NCBI GenBank assembly: GCA_011772595.1
Contig: WVZH01000410.1
Location: 64,763 to 73,884 of the forward strand
DNA length: 9,122 nt
DNA from: Anaerolineales bacterium
GTDB taxonomy: Bacteria; Chloroflexota; Anaerolineae; Anaerolineales; E44-bin32
Reading direction: 5' to 3'
A program made the position numbers and the translations under genes. The notes below the pieces were generated by a model. It saw nothing but the letters and a program-made list of their open reading frames with translations. It was not told the DNA's origin and ran no database searches. This document shows, in pieces, positions 1 through 6,708 of this stretch (the stretch's first letter is position 1; each line of letters opens with the position of its first letter).

Positions 1-83
1 CCCCCTAAGCCATCCAAGACCAGCAGCACAATCTTGGTCTCTGCCGGTTTGTGTAATTCTCGCATCAAATCAAGGCTCGTCAT
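1..83 (-). CDS. apgM: 2,3-bisphosphoglycerate-independent phosphoglycerate mutase, archaeal type (partial, N-terminus)
   Basis: Only the first 27 codons and two extra bases are inside the window; the gene continues leftward. The reading frame opens with ATG at 83-81, preceded by GAGGAG (93-98) at 9 nt. It reads MTSLDLMRELHKPAETKIV and then LLVLDGLGG. The hydrophobic strand ending in VLDGLGG is the typical opening of ApgM-type mutases of the alkaline phosphatase superfamily, where this Asp binds a catalytic metal ion. The enzyme interconverts 3- and 2-phosphoglycerate in the cytosol. The neighbouring gap and pgk genes supply the two preceding glycolytic steps, which supports the call. Another alkaline-phosphatase-superfamily enzyme cannot be excluded from so short a piece. 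Confidence 0.72.
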   Translation of the reverse strand, partial: MTSLDLMRELHKPAETKIVLLVLDGLG

Positions 84-107
84 GAATAGTTACTCCTCGC
101 TCATAAG

Positions 108-140
108 AAAGCCCCCGCGCCTACCTAGGCGGGGGGCTTT
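108..140 (-). terminator. Intrinsic terminator after the ABC ATPase gene, just ahead of apgM
   Basis: AAAGCCCCC (108-116) pairs with GGGGGCTTT (132-140). The pairing continues inward with GCC/GGC after one bulged base, around a small loop. Read on the minus strand, the hairpin is followed by TTTCTTAT, a U-rich tail. It lies 19 nt after the stop codon of the ATPase gene and ends about 10 nt before the apgM ribosome binding site, so it could also act as an attenuator for apgM. Confidence 0.8.
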
Positions 141-159
141 GAACTGCGTGACGGGACGA

Positions 160-1263
160 TTACCTGATTGTCTCCTGATCTCCTTCGGTCTCGAACAGGT
201 GCATATTATCCATGTTGAACACCAATTGGGAGGTATCTCCGACTCTCAACCCTGTCCGCGGATCGATACGCCCGACAAAAGAGAAATCACCCACCATGAG
301 GTGCATGAAGATCTCGTTGCCCATGAGTTCGGTGACGTCCACTTTGGCCTCGATCGGGGCAGAAACGATGCCGGGAGGTGCGAAATTAGGATCGTGGATG
401 TCATCGGGTCGAATCCCAAAAATGACCTGCTTTCCGACATGGCCGGCATATTTATCGGCTTTGGCAGCAGGAATGGCTACTTGGAATACGCCCGCATCCA
501 CAACGAGTTCTCCATCTGAACGGTCGAGCTTCGATTTGAAGAAATTCATCGCCGGGGAGCCGATGAAGCCGGCAACGAACACGTTTTCGGGATGGTCGTA
601 GAGATTCTGAGGTATATCGACCTGTTGTAAGATGCCATCCTTCATCACAGCAATACGGCTTGCCATCGTCATGGCTTCGACCTGATCGTGGGTGACGTAG
701 ATAAAAGTCGTTTTGAGCCTCAAATGTAGCTTGCTGATCTCGGCGCGGGTCTGCACTCGTAACTTTGCGTCCAAATTGGAAAGCGGCTCATCGAACAGGA
801 ACACCTTGGGCTCCCGCACGATGGCTCTCCCAACGGCGACACGCTGTCGCTGACCGCCGGAGAGCTGACGCGGTTTACGGTCCAGCAGTTGTTCGATACC
901 GAGGATTTCCGCGGCATCCTTTACACGACGACCGATCTCATCCTTCGGTGTTTTGCGAAGCTTGAGCCCGAAAGCCATATTGTCGAAGACTGACATGTGT
1001 GGGTAGAGCGCGTACGATTGGAACACCATGGCGATGTCCCGATCTTTCGGCGCCACATCGTTAACGACACGATCACCGATGATGATCTTGCCTTCGGTGA
1101 TCTCTTCCAATCCCGCGAGCAGACGCAGGGCAGTGGTCTTGCCGCATCCGGACGGCCCGACCAGGACAAGGAATTCCTTGTCTTCGATCTCGATATTCAT
1201 GTCATTGACTGCAACTACCTCTCCGAAATGCTTATAGACGTGGTCGTAAGTTACGTTGGCCAT
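160..1263 (-). CDS. ugpC: ABC transporter ATP-binding protein, MalK/UgpC (CUT1 sugar importer) family
   Basis: A 367-residue cytoplasmic ATPase that powers carbohydrate-type ABC importers. In order: Walker A GPSGCGKTT (36-44), Q-loop Gln82 in VFQSYALYPH, signature LSGGQRQ (134-140), Walker B VFLFDEP (154-160), D-loop SNLD (162-165) and H-loop His192 in VTHDQ. The C-terminal half (about 235-367) is the OB/TOBE regulatory domain, with the family motif GIRPDDI (283-289). The length is normal for MalK/UgpC/MsmX. Start choice: an upstream in-frame ATG at 1284 overlaps the purine-rich AGGAGGAGG. That site sits 7-8 nt before the ATG at 1263 and must be its ribosome binding site, so the protein begins MANVTYDH. 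No permease or solute-binding protein lies nearby, which suggests an orphan, possibly shared, ATPase like MsmX. The exact substrate (maltose, glycerol phosphate or other) cannot be read from the sequence, so the symbol is a family label. Confidence 0.93.
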   Translation of the reverse strand: MANVTYDHVYKHFGEVVAVNDMNIEIEDKEFLVLVGPSGCGKTTALRLLAGLEEITEGKIIIGDRVVNDVAPKDRDIAMVFQSYALYPHMSVFDNMAFGLKLRKTPKDEIGRRVKDAAEILGIEQLLDRKPRQLSGGQRQRVAVGRAIVREPKVFLFDEPLSNLDAKLRVQTRAEISKLHLRLKTTFIYVTHDQVEAMTMASRIAVMKDGILQQVDIPQNLYDHPENVFVAGFIGSPAMNFFKSKLDRSDGELVVDAGVFQVAIPAAKADKYAGHVGKQVIFGIRPDDIHDPNFAPPGIVSAPIEAKVDVTELMGNEIFMHLMVGDFSFVGRIDPRTGLRVGDTSQLVFNMDNMHLFETEGDQETIR

Positions 1264-1305
1264 GAGCCGTCCTCCTCCTCTCAACGTATGGGTATCGTGC
1301 TTTCA

Positions 1306-1333
1306 ATTATACACGTGATAGGAAGGACTTCAA
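1306..1333 (-). promoter_or_regulatory. Promoter of the ABC ATPase gene
   Basis: On the minus strand a perfect -10 TATAAT (1311-1306) lies 16 bp downstream of TTGAAG (1333-1328), which matches four of six -35 bases. Transcription would start near 1299, giving a leader of about 36 nt that contains the AGGAGGAGG ribosome binding site. It is divergent from the yvcK promoter, about 45 bp away. Confidence 0.6.
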
Positions 1334-1348
1334 GCGAAAGATGTTCGC
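1334..1348. promoter_or_regulatory. Short inverted repeat between divergent promoters (candidate operator)
   Basis: GCGAA (1334-1338) and TTCGC (1344-1348) form a perfect 5-bp inverted repeat with a 5-bp spacer. It directly abuts the -35 box of the ATPase promoter and is 28 bp upstream of the yvcK -35 box. The position suits an operator, but arms this short can arise by chance. Confidence 0.22.
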
Positions 1349-1375
1349 GCTCAAGCTTAAGAGGCGGTGTCCACA

Positions 1376-1404
1376 TTGACGACCATAGTGCTCTCTGGTA
1401 TAGT
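1376..1404 (+). promoter_or_regulatory. Extended -10 promoter of the yvcK-gap-pgk unit
   Basis: TTGACG (1376-1381), a 17-bp spacer, then TATAGT (1399-1404); each box matches five of six consensus bases. The spacer ends TGG, giving an extended -10 TGn element. This is the best sigma-70-type promoter in the window. Transcription should begin at about 1410-1412, exactly where an in-frame GTG for yvcK lies. Confidence 0.82.
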
Positions 1405-1411
1405 CGTCGAT

Positions 1412-2779
1412 GTGTCCTCAGAAACAAAATCTCTCCCCAATAACAATGAAACGATCAGCCGCTGGAAGAAGCTCCTTCGATGGCTTCAGCCAGGGTTAGG
1501 GGTGAAACGCTGGCTGTTGATCTTGATTCTCGGCGTAGCCTTGATCGGGTTGGGCGTGGCGGTAATTCTGCTCGATGTCTTTCGCGCTTATCCTGATTCC
1601 CCTTGGTTGGGTCTGCTAAGTACGCGCGCCTGGCCTCGTTGGTTGCGTGCGTTCGTGTTGATCGGGGCGGGTATTTCTTTGATGGTACTCGCCGTTTTAA
1701 GGTTGAATCGAACACTCTTAGCACCTTACTTGCGGCCAGGAAAGACTCTCGTCGATGAGGTTGCCAAACACCGACGACTTGGTCGGGGTCCTAAGATTGT
1801 CACCATCGGTGGGGGAACAGGCCTGTCTACTTTGTTACGTGGGTTGAAACGACACACAGGAAACCTTACCGCGATCGTAACGGTTGCGGACGACGGTGGC
1901 TCGTCGGGGAGATTACGTCGATCGCTTGGTCTTCCCCCTCCGGGGGACATACGTAATTGTCTTGCCGCACTCTCCGATGACGAGGACTTGCTCACACAAC
2001 TCTTTCAATATCGATTCCTTGAGGGGGAGGAGTTGAATGGGCATTCCTTCGGCAACCTCTTTATTGCGGCTTTGGCGGGAGTGACGGGCAGCTTTGATCA
2101 GGGTGTCTTAGAAGCCGGGAGGGTGCTCTCTATACGAGGTCGGGTGTTGCCTTCTACAGTCCACGACGTCGCCTTGATCGCAGATATCACTCCAGCCCTG
2201 GCTGCAGAGGCCATCCGCATTGAGGGGGAGAGCCACATCACAGAAATGCCGGGACAGATTCGTCGAGTCCAGTTGGAGCCCAATGATCCTCCCGCTTTTC
2301 CTGGAGCGATTCAGGCGATCTTGGGAGCTGATTTGATCGTGATTGGCCCCGGGAGTTTATTTACGAGCGTATTGCCGAATCTACTTGTGCCCCATATTGT
2401 GGAAGCAATACGCGCTTCGCGAGCGTACAAGATCTACGTCTGTAATGTCGCCACACAGAGGGGTGAAACAGACGGATTTGACTGTGAACAGCATCTTAAG
2501 GCGATTGAGAATCATGTGGGCCGTGGCTTGATCGATGTCGTGGTGGCGAACGACGGTCGGATGGAAACTTTCCCTGAGGGTGTTTCCTGGGTGGATCCGA
2601 CCGTCGATGAGCACATGATGGTCAAGGTGTATACAGCAGATCTTGTCGATCACGAAAGACCATGGCGCCACGATGCCAAGAAGCTTGCGGAAACATTGAT
2701 CGCTCTACTCGAGGAACAAACCGGCCCCCTCGATCTTCCACCCTTCGACCAAATAGATTCACCTTCGGGTCTTAATTGA
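1412..2779 (+). CDS. yvcK: YvcK/CofD-family gluconeogenesis factor with two N-terminal membrane segments
   Basis: A 455-residue protein from the GTG at 1412. Residues 1-33 are basic and end in PGLGVKRW. Two hydrophobic segments follow (about 34-54 and 78-97), then the cytosolic YvcK domain from about 128: GGGTG (133-137), [10 protein letters not shown] (160-169), PPPGDIRN (about 173-180), NGHSFGN (209-215) and [13 protein letters not shown] (312-324). In Bacillus subtilis, YvcK is needed for growth on gluconeogenic carbon sources and affects cell-wall synthesis. It binds UDP-sugars and is not known to be an enzyme; the relative CofD is a transferase. The reading frame is open back to a GTG at 1367, but that start would place the promoter at 1376-1404 inside the gene and lacks a properly spaced ribosome binding site. 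The 1412 GTG coincides with the predicted transcript start, implying leaderless translation. GTG at 1502, with AGGG 6 nt upstream, is an alternative start. gap follows after 23 nt. Confidence 0.9.
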   Translation: MSSETKSLPNNNETISRWKKLLRWLQPGLGVKRWLLILILGVALIGLGVAVILLDVFRAYPDSPWLGLLSTRAWPRWLRAFVLIGAGISLMVLAVLRLNRTLLAPYLRPGKTLVDEVAKHRRLGRGPKIVTIGGGTGLSTLLRGLKRHTGNLTAIVTVADDGGSSGRLRRSLGLPPPGDIRNCLAALSDDEDLLTQLFQYRFLEGEELNGHSFGNLFIAALAGVTGSFDQGVLEAGRVLSIRGRVLPSTVHDVALIADITPALAAEAIRIEGESHITEMPGQIRRVQLEPNDPPAFPGAIQAILGADLIVIGPGSLFTSVLPNLLVPHIVEAIRASRAYKIYVCNVATQRGETDGFDCEQHLKAIENHVGRGLIDVVVANDGRMETFPEGVSWVDPTVDEHMMVKVYTADLVDHERPWRHDAKKLAETLIALLEEQTGPLDLPPFDQIDSPSGLN

Positions 2780-2802
2780 CCCGTTACAACAGGAGCAGAA
2801 AC

Positions 2803-3813
2803 ATGGCTACACGCGTTGGCATCAATGGTTTTGGCCGTATTGGTCGCCAGGTCATGAAGGTCATGAAGGAAAAATATGCGGATGTATTTGATGTTGTAGC
2901 GTTCAACGACCTCGGCGATCTTGCCACCATGGCCCATCTTTTCAGGTACGACTCCAATTACGGTCGTTATCACGGATCGGTTGAAGTGAAGAAAGACGGG
3001 TTGGTAATCGAGGGAGATTTCGTCAAATCCCTGTCGGAGCCCGACCCGGCGAAACTCCCCTGGAAGGAAATGGGTGTTGAAATTGTCATCGAAGGGACAG
3101 GCGTCTTCCGCACGAGGGAGTCTGCCGCGAAACATCTCGAAGCAGGGGCAAAGAAGGTCATCATCACAGCACCTGCAAAGAATCCGGATCTGACGATGGT
3201 CTTGGGTGTGAACGACGACGCTTACGACCCCGGAAAGCACGAGATCGTCTCCAACGCCTCCTGCACGACAAATTGTCTCGCACCGGCCGCCAAGGTTGTT
3301 CAGGATAATTTCGGCATCGTTAAAGGCTTGATGACCACCATCCACGCATATACCAACGATCAGCGCATCCTCGACCTTCCACACAAGGATTTACGGCGGG
3401 CGAGAGCGGCGGCATTGAACATCATCCCGACCACGACGGGAGCAGCCAAGGCTCTGGCGCTCGTCATCCCAGAGCTTGAGGGTAAGTTCGATGGCTTCGC
3501 TATGCGAGTACCTACACCGACAGTATCGGTCGTAGATTTCGTGGTTACATTGGAGCGCAAAGCGACGACCGAGCAACTTCACGATGCATTTCGGAAAGCT
3601 GCCAATGGACCCATGAAGGGAATCCTGGGTTTTTCCGAGGAACCCCTCGTGAGTATGGACTACAAGATGGATGATCGATCGAGCATCATTGACGCCCAGT
3701 TCACCTTCTCTATGGGCGGCGACATGGCCAAGGTGGTCGCCTGGTACGACAACGAGTGGGGTTATTCGGTGAGGACGGCCGACCTTGCCAATATGATGGC
3801 AGAATCGCTATAG
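2803..3813 (+). CDS. gap: Glyceraldehyde-3-phosphate dehydrogenase, NAD-type
   Basis: A 336-residue cytosolic enzyme that oxidises and phosphorylates glyceraldehyde 3-phosphate to 1,3-bisphosphoglycerate. The Rossmann motif GINGFGRIG is at 6-14. The catalytic Cys154 sits in SNASCTTNC, and the base His181 in HAYTNDQR. Asp36 (FNDL) and Leu192-Pro193 ([13 protein letters not shown]) match the residues that give NAD preference in Bacillus stearothermophilus GAPDH, so this is probably the glycolytic GapA-type form rather than an NADP-dependent GapB; this is inferred from those residues only. The start is the ATG at 2803, with AGGAG at 7 nt; an in-frame ATG... upstream extension overlapping the end of yvcK lacks such a site and adds residues before the canonical N-terminus. 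It is very probably co-transcribed with yvcK (23-nt gap) and pgk. Confidence 0.97.
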   Translation: MATRVGINGFGRIGRQVMKVMKEKYADVFDVVAFNDLGDLATMAHLFRYDSNYGRYHGSVEVKKDGLVIEGDFVKSLSEPDPAKLPWKEMGVEIVIEGTGVFRTRESAAKHLEAGAKKVIITAPAKNPDLTMVLGVNDDAYDPGKHEIVSNASCTTNCLAPAAKVVQDNFGIVKGLMTTIHAYTNDQRILDLPHKDLRRARAAALNIIPTTTGAAKALALVIPELEGKFDGFAMRVPTPTVSVVDFVVTLERKATTEQLHDAFRKAANGPMKGILGFSEEPLVSMDYKMDDRSSIIDAQFTFSMGGDMAKVVAWYDNEWGYSVRTADLANMMAESL

Positions 3814-3822
3814 ACGATTTTT

Positions 3823-3857
3823 GCGCGGCGCGTCTACTTCTCCTCGGCGCGCCGCGT
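3823..3857 (+). promoter_or_regulatory. GC-rich hairpin between gap and pgk
   Basis: CGCGGCGCG (3824-3832) and CGCGCCGCG (3848-3856) are perfect complements around a 15-nt pyrimidine-rich loop, with a possible extra G-T closing pair. No U-run follows, so it is not a standard terminator. No promoter was seen between gap and pgk. The hairpin could protect the gap mRNA end, mark a processing site, or tune read-through into pgk. It ends about 14 nt before the pgk start, close to the weak GGGG ribosome binding site. Confidence 0.6.
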
Positions 3858-3870
3858 TGGGGTTAAAACC

Positions 3871-5052
3871 ATGTTCAATAAGAAAACGATCCGCGACATC
3901 GACCCGAAGGGTAAAAGGGTGCTTGTCCGGGTCGATTTTAATGTCCCACTAAAAGATGATGTCGTAGCCGACGACACGCGCATTCAAGCGTCGCTGCCGA
4001 CGATACGCAATTTGCTCGAGCGAGGTGCCAGCTTGATCCTTCTTTCCCATCTCGGTCGGCCAAAGGGGGTGGTGGTTCCTGAGCTATCCCTACTACCTGT
4101 CGCCGGTCGGCTTTCACAATTACTAGCGCAACAAGTCCTTTTCATCAACGATTCCGTCGGACCGGGGGTGAGGGCGGCATCCAAGGCGTTGAAACCTGGG
4201 GAGGTCTTACTTCTGGAAAATACTCGTTTTCACCCTGAGGAGAGGGCGAATGACTCGGGATTCGCCGCTGAGCTGGCCGCGCTCGCCGATTTCTACGTCA
4301 ACGATGCATTTGGAACTGCTCATCGGGCGCACGCTTCAACCGAACGTGTAGCGCACTATCTGCCAGCGGTGGCTGGATTCCTGATGGAGAAAGAACTCGA
4401 ATATCTCGGAGTGGCTCTCGCAGAACCTGAGCGGCCATTTGTGACCATCCTTGGTGGGGCGAAAATTTCCGATAAGATCGGGGTCGTTGAACAGCTTTTA
4501 GGGAAAGCGGACAAATTGTTGATCGGCGGCGGCATTGCGAACACATTTCTGGCAGCACAAGGTCACCAGATGGCGGACTCGCTCGTCGAACACGAATCGG
4601 TCGGGATCGCCGGCGAAATCCTCGAACACTCCGGAGATCGGCTGATAATCCCAACAGACCTTGCCGTTGGTGACCGATTCTCTGCGGACGCATCAAAGAA
4701 AATCGTTCCCGCCGACGGTGTCCCAGAAGGATGGCACGCGATGGATATTGGACCGAAGACGGTTGAGATTTTTTCAAAAGCCATCAAAGATGCAATGCTG
4801 GTCGTGTGGAACGGTCCGATGGGTGTCTTCGAATTTGAGCCCTTTGCCGAGGGAACCTGGGCGATCGCCAAGGCTGTAGCGGATTGTGAAGGAACGACGA
4901 TTGTGGGGGGTGGTGATTCAGCAGCGGCGGTCCGCCAAGCTGGATTAACGGATCGGATCAGTCACGTCTCAACAGGCGGTGGCGCTTCGCTCGAGTTGTT
5001 AGAGGGTAAGTCGCTACCTGGCGTGGCAGCCCTGGAGGACAAAAACTCATAA
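3871..5052 (+). CDS. pgk: Phosphoglycerate kinase
   Basis: A full-length 393-residue enzyme that moves the phosphate of 1,3-bisphosphoglycerate to ADP, giving 3-phosphoglycerate and ATP in the cytosol. Substrate-side motifs: VRVDFNVP (19-26), DTRI with Arg37, SHLGRPKG (59-66), ENTRF (116-120) and [13 protein letters not shown] (144-156). Nucleotide-side motifs: [11 protein letters not shown] (195-205), [11 protein letters not shown] (217-227), [10 protein letters not shown] (312-321) and [10 protein letters not shown] (345-354). The family-typical C-terminal run [18 protein letters not shown] is at 367-384. The ATG at 3871 has only a weak GGGG about 7 nt upstream, but the encoded N-terminus is canonical, so the start is safe. 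It is the last gene of the rightward unit and is followed by a strong terminator. Confidence 0.98.
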   Translation: MFNKKTIRDIDPKGKRVLVRVDFNVPLKDDVVADDTRIQASLPTIRNLLERGASLILLSHLGRPKGVVVPELSLLPVAGRLSQLLAQQVLFINDSVGPGVRAASKALKPGEVLLLENTRFHPEERANDSGFAAELAALADFYVNDAFGTAHRAHASTERVAHYLPAVAGFLMEKELEYLGVALAEPERPFVTILGGAKISDKIGVVEQLLGKADKLLIGGGIANTFLAAQGHQMADSLVEHESVGIAGEILEHSGDRLIIPTDLAVGDRFSADASKKIVPADGVPEGWHAMDIGPKTVEIFSKAIKDAMLVVWNGPMGVFEFEPFAEGTWAIAKAVADCEGTTIVGGGDSAAAVRQAGLTDRISHVSTGGGASLELLEGKSLPGVAALEDKNS

Positions 5053-5090
5053 TACGCGTTTCGAGTATGCCAATGTTGGAACGGGGAGAA

Positions 5091-5127
5091 AAAGAGCGAG
5101 TGGCATCAACCACTCGCTCTTTCTTTG
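5091..5127. terminator. Bidirectional terminator between pgk and the cytochrome gene
   Basis: AAAGAGCGAGTGG (5091-5103) and CCACTCGCTCTTT (5110-5122) form a perfect 13-bp stem around a 6-nt loop. The plus strand continues CTTT; the minus strand has a TTTTTCTCCCC tail. The hairpin starts 38 nt after the pgk stop. It is also within about 10 nt of the end of the convergent cytochrome gene, so it serves both. Confidence 0.92.
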
Positions 5128-5132
5128 GGGAA

Positions 5133-6623
5133 CTATGGGGCCTCGGTGGGCAGACCTTGAGCGAAAGTCAGCACATCTATGATGTCCTGCATGCTCCACC
5201 CGATGTCGAGAGTGGACGGCATGGCTGGATCAGAGCCAGGCTGGCCGGCACGCACCTTGTGGATGAATTCCCAAGGGTTGTCTAAGGCGATGGTGCCCAC
5301 AAACTCTGGCTCATCCGGATCGTGGAAGTTGATCTTGCGACCATCCTCGCCGTGGCAGACGGCACAAATGCTGAAGAGTTCTTCACCTTTGCTTGCGTCT
5401 CCCCCGATTGCAGCTTTGGTATCCGGATCAATGTAAGGGCTTACGTCAACAAGCCCTTCTTTGACAAAGCTGGCGAGGTCTATGAGTGAAGTCTCATCCA
5501 ACATCGAAAAATTGTGCTCGGGATCTACTTCCCCTCTAAGCTGAGCCAGGATGGTGTCTAAATCTTTGGACTGCGCGTTGTAAACCCCTGGAAAACCCGT
5601 GAAATGGGAACCGGAGCCATAAGCACCTTCGGCGCCCATGTAATCCCAGCCGTGGCATTCCTTACAACGCCAGGTGTCAGATCCACTGCGGGTATTGGAA
5701 TCCTGACGTGCCCAAACAGGGTTGTCCTCTGTTGGTGTATCCATACCGGCCTCACTCCACCACTTATCGTAGAGGCGACCTCCACGGGATAAAGATCCGG
5801 GTGGCAGAGGCTCGGTTGGCAGCGATTGGGAGTACGTGAGCACATCGACGACGTCCTGCATGCTCCAGTTGTTATCCAAGGCGGATGGCATGGCCGGATC
5901 AGAGCCCGGCTGGCCGACACGCACCTTGTGGATAAACTCCCAGGGATTGTCCAAAGCGATATTGCCTACATACTCTGGTTCATCCGGATCATGGAAATTG
6001 ATCGTGCGGCCATCCTCGCCGTGGCAGACGACGCACGCGTTCTTGTAGAGTTCTTTGCCGTTATCAGGATCCCCGCCGACGGCAGCTTTTGTGTCGGAAT
6101 CGACATACATACTGACATCAACCAGGCCTTCGTTGAGGAAGACTACGAGGCTACCGAGTTTATCCTCACCCATAGCAGAGAAGTCATGGTCCGGAAGGGC
6201 AGAACCATCGAGGGCAGCAAGCAGTTCGGCAGGGGATGACTCGCTGGAGGCTGCGAGAACGCCGGGGAAGCCCGTGAAGTGCGAGCCGGAGCCATAAGCT
6301 CCGTCTACGCCGCTGTAATCCCAACCGTGACATTCTTTACAACGCCATGTGTCGGATCCACTGCGCGTGTTCGTGCTTTGAGTTGCCCAGAGGGGTTGAT
6401 CCTCCGCAGGCTTGTCGACGCCGGCTTCACTCCACCACTTATCGTACAGTCTTCCCCCTTCGGTGGCTGAGCCTGTGATGACCACTTCCATTGGTTCTGG
6501 TGTGGGTTCCGGCGGGAGTGGTTCTTCGGGGGGAGAGGATGTGGGTGTTGATTGGCTGCAAGCGAAGAGGACCATCGCCAGGACCAGCAGTACGATCATC
6601 AGCCCGATATGCTTACGCTTCAT
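5133..6623 (-). CDS. Tandemly duplicated tetraheme c-type cytochrome lipoprotein
   Basis: A 496-residue exported protein with four heme c attachment motifs: CKECH (95-99), CVVCH (197-201), CKECH (320-324) and CAVCH (420-424). Residues 1-22 are a lipoprotein signal peptide (MKRKH, a hydrophobic core, then LFAC with Cys22 as the lipidation site). Residues 23-50 are a Pro/Glu/Ser/Thr-rich tether. Two near-copies of a diheme unit follow, each beginning GGRLYDKWWSEAG. In each unit the second heme has a candidate axial Met in GSDPAMPS (Met245, Met468). Conserved His115/His340 (GSHFTGFPG) or His146/His370 could serve the first heme. The likely role is electron transfer at the outer face of the cytoplasmic membrane; donor and acceptor are unknown. 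Start: AAGGAG (6631-6636) lies 7 nt before the ATG at 6623, while upstream ATGs at 6629 and 6647 are too close to the site or lie before it. No partner redox gene is adjacent. Confidence 0.9.
   Translation of the reverse strand: MKRKHIGLMIVLLVLAMVLFACSQSTPTSSPPEEPLPPEPTPEPMEVVITGSATEGGRLYDKWWSEAGVDKPAEDQPLWATQSTNTRSGSDTWRCKECHGWDYSGVDGAYGSGSHFTGFPGVLAASSESSPAELLAALDGSALPDHDFSAMGEDKLGSLVVFLNEGLVDVSMYVDSDTKAAVGGDPDNGKELYKNACVVCHGEDGRTINFHDPDEPEYVGNIALDNPWEFIHKVRVGQPGSDPAMPSALDNNWSMQDVVDVLTYSQSLPTEPLPPGSLSRGGRLYDKWWSEAGMDTPTEDNPVWARQDSNTRSGSDTWRCKECHGWDYMGAEGAYGSGSHFTGFPGVYNAQSKDLDTILAQLRGEVDPEHNFSMLDETSLIDLASFVKEGLVDVSPYIDPDTKAAIGGDASKGEELFSICAVCHGEDGRKINFHDPDEPEFVGTIALDNPWEFIHKVRAGQPGSDPAMPSTLDIGWSMQDIIDVLTFAQGLPTEAP
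5136..5786 (-). repeat. Cytochrome diheme unit 2 (C-terminal copy)
   Basis: Encodes residues 280-496, from RGGRLYDKWW to QGLPTEAP, with CKECH at 320 and CAVCH at 420. Large blocks are identical in protein to unit 1, such as SGSDTWRCKECHGWDY and INFHDPDEPE. The stretch between the two hemes has diverged most. A short linker of about seven residues joins the two units. Confidence 0.9.
5808..6461 (-). repeat. Cytochrome diheme unit 1 (N-terminal copy)
   Basis: Encodes residues about 55-272 of the cytochrome, from EGGRLYDKWW to QSLPTEP, carrying CKECH at 95 and CVVCH at 197. It is the partner of the unit at 5136-5786. Corresponding positions are offset by 675 bp, and a shared 20-bp exact match lies at 6427-6446 and 5752-5771. 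Confidence 0.9.
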
Positions 6624-6708
6624 CTGCATTCTCCTTATGTCGAACATTCTGTTGATAAATTATCCCATCCATCCTTACCGACATATCATTCTTTAGGTAA
6701 TTACCCAA
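6613..6708 (-). CDS. Possible 31-residue leader peptide overlapping the cytochrome start
   Basis: A TTG at 6708 is preceded at 5 nt by AGGAGG within a perfect ten-base AAGGAGGTGA (6720-6711), the strongest Shine-Dalgarno match in the window. The frame runs 31 codons (MGNYLKNDMSVRMDGII and on) to a TAA at 6615-6613, which overlaps the first 11 nt of the cytochrome gene in another frame. This geometry would suit translational coupling. There is no recognisable family, the start codon is weak, and no good promoter was found upstream, so the peptide may not exist. Confidence 0.3.
   Translation of the reverse strand: MGNYLKNDMSVRMDGIIYQQNVRHKENADEA

Noticed and set aside
34..519. A 161-codon plus-strand frame opposite the ABC ATPase.
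   Set aside because: It crosses the terminator and lies antisense to the ATPase C-terminal domain, with no ribosome binding site.
5826..6239. A 137-codon plus-strand frame opposite the cytochrome gene.
   Set aside because: It is an antisense shadow of the heme lipoprotein, whose motifs clearly define the coding strand. Similar shadows lie opposite gap (2650-3384) and pgk (4298-4777).
5136..6461. Could the 675-bp direct repeat be two separate genes or a mobile repeat?
   Set aside because: The frame is continuous with a short linker, no internal stop and no second signal peptide. The repeat boundaries match protein domains.
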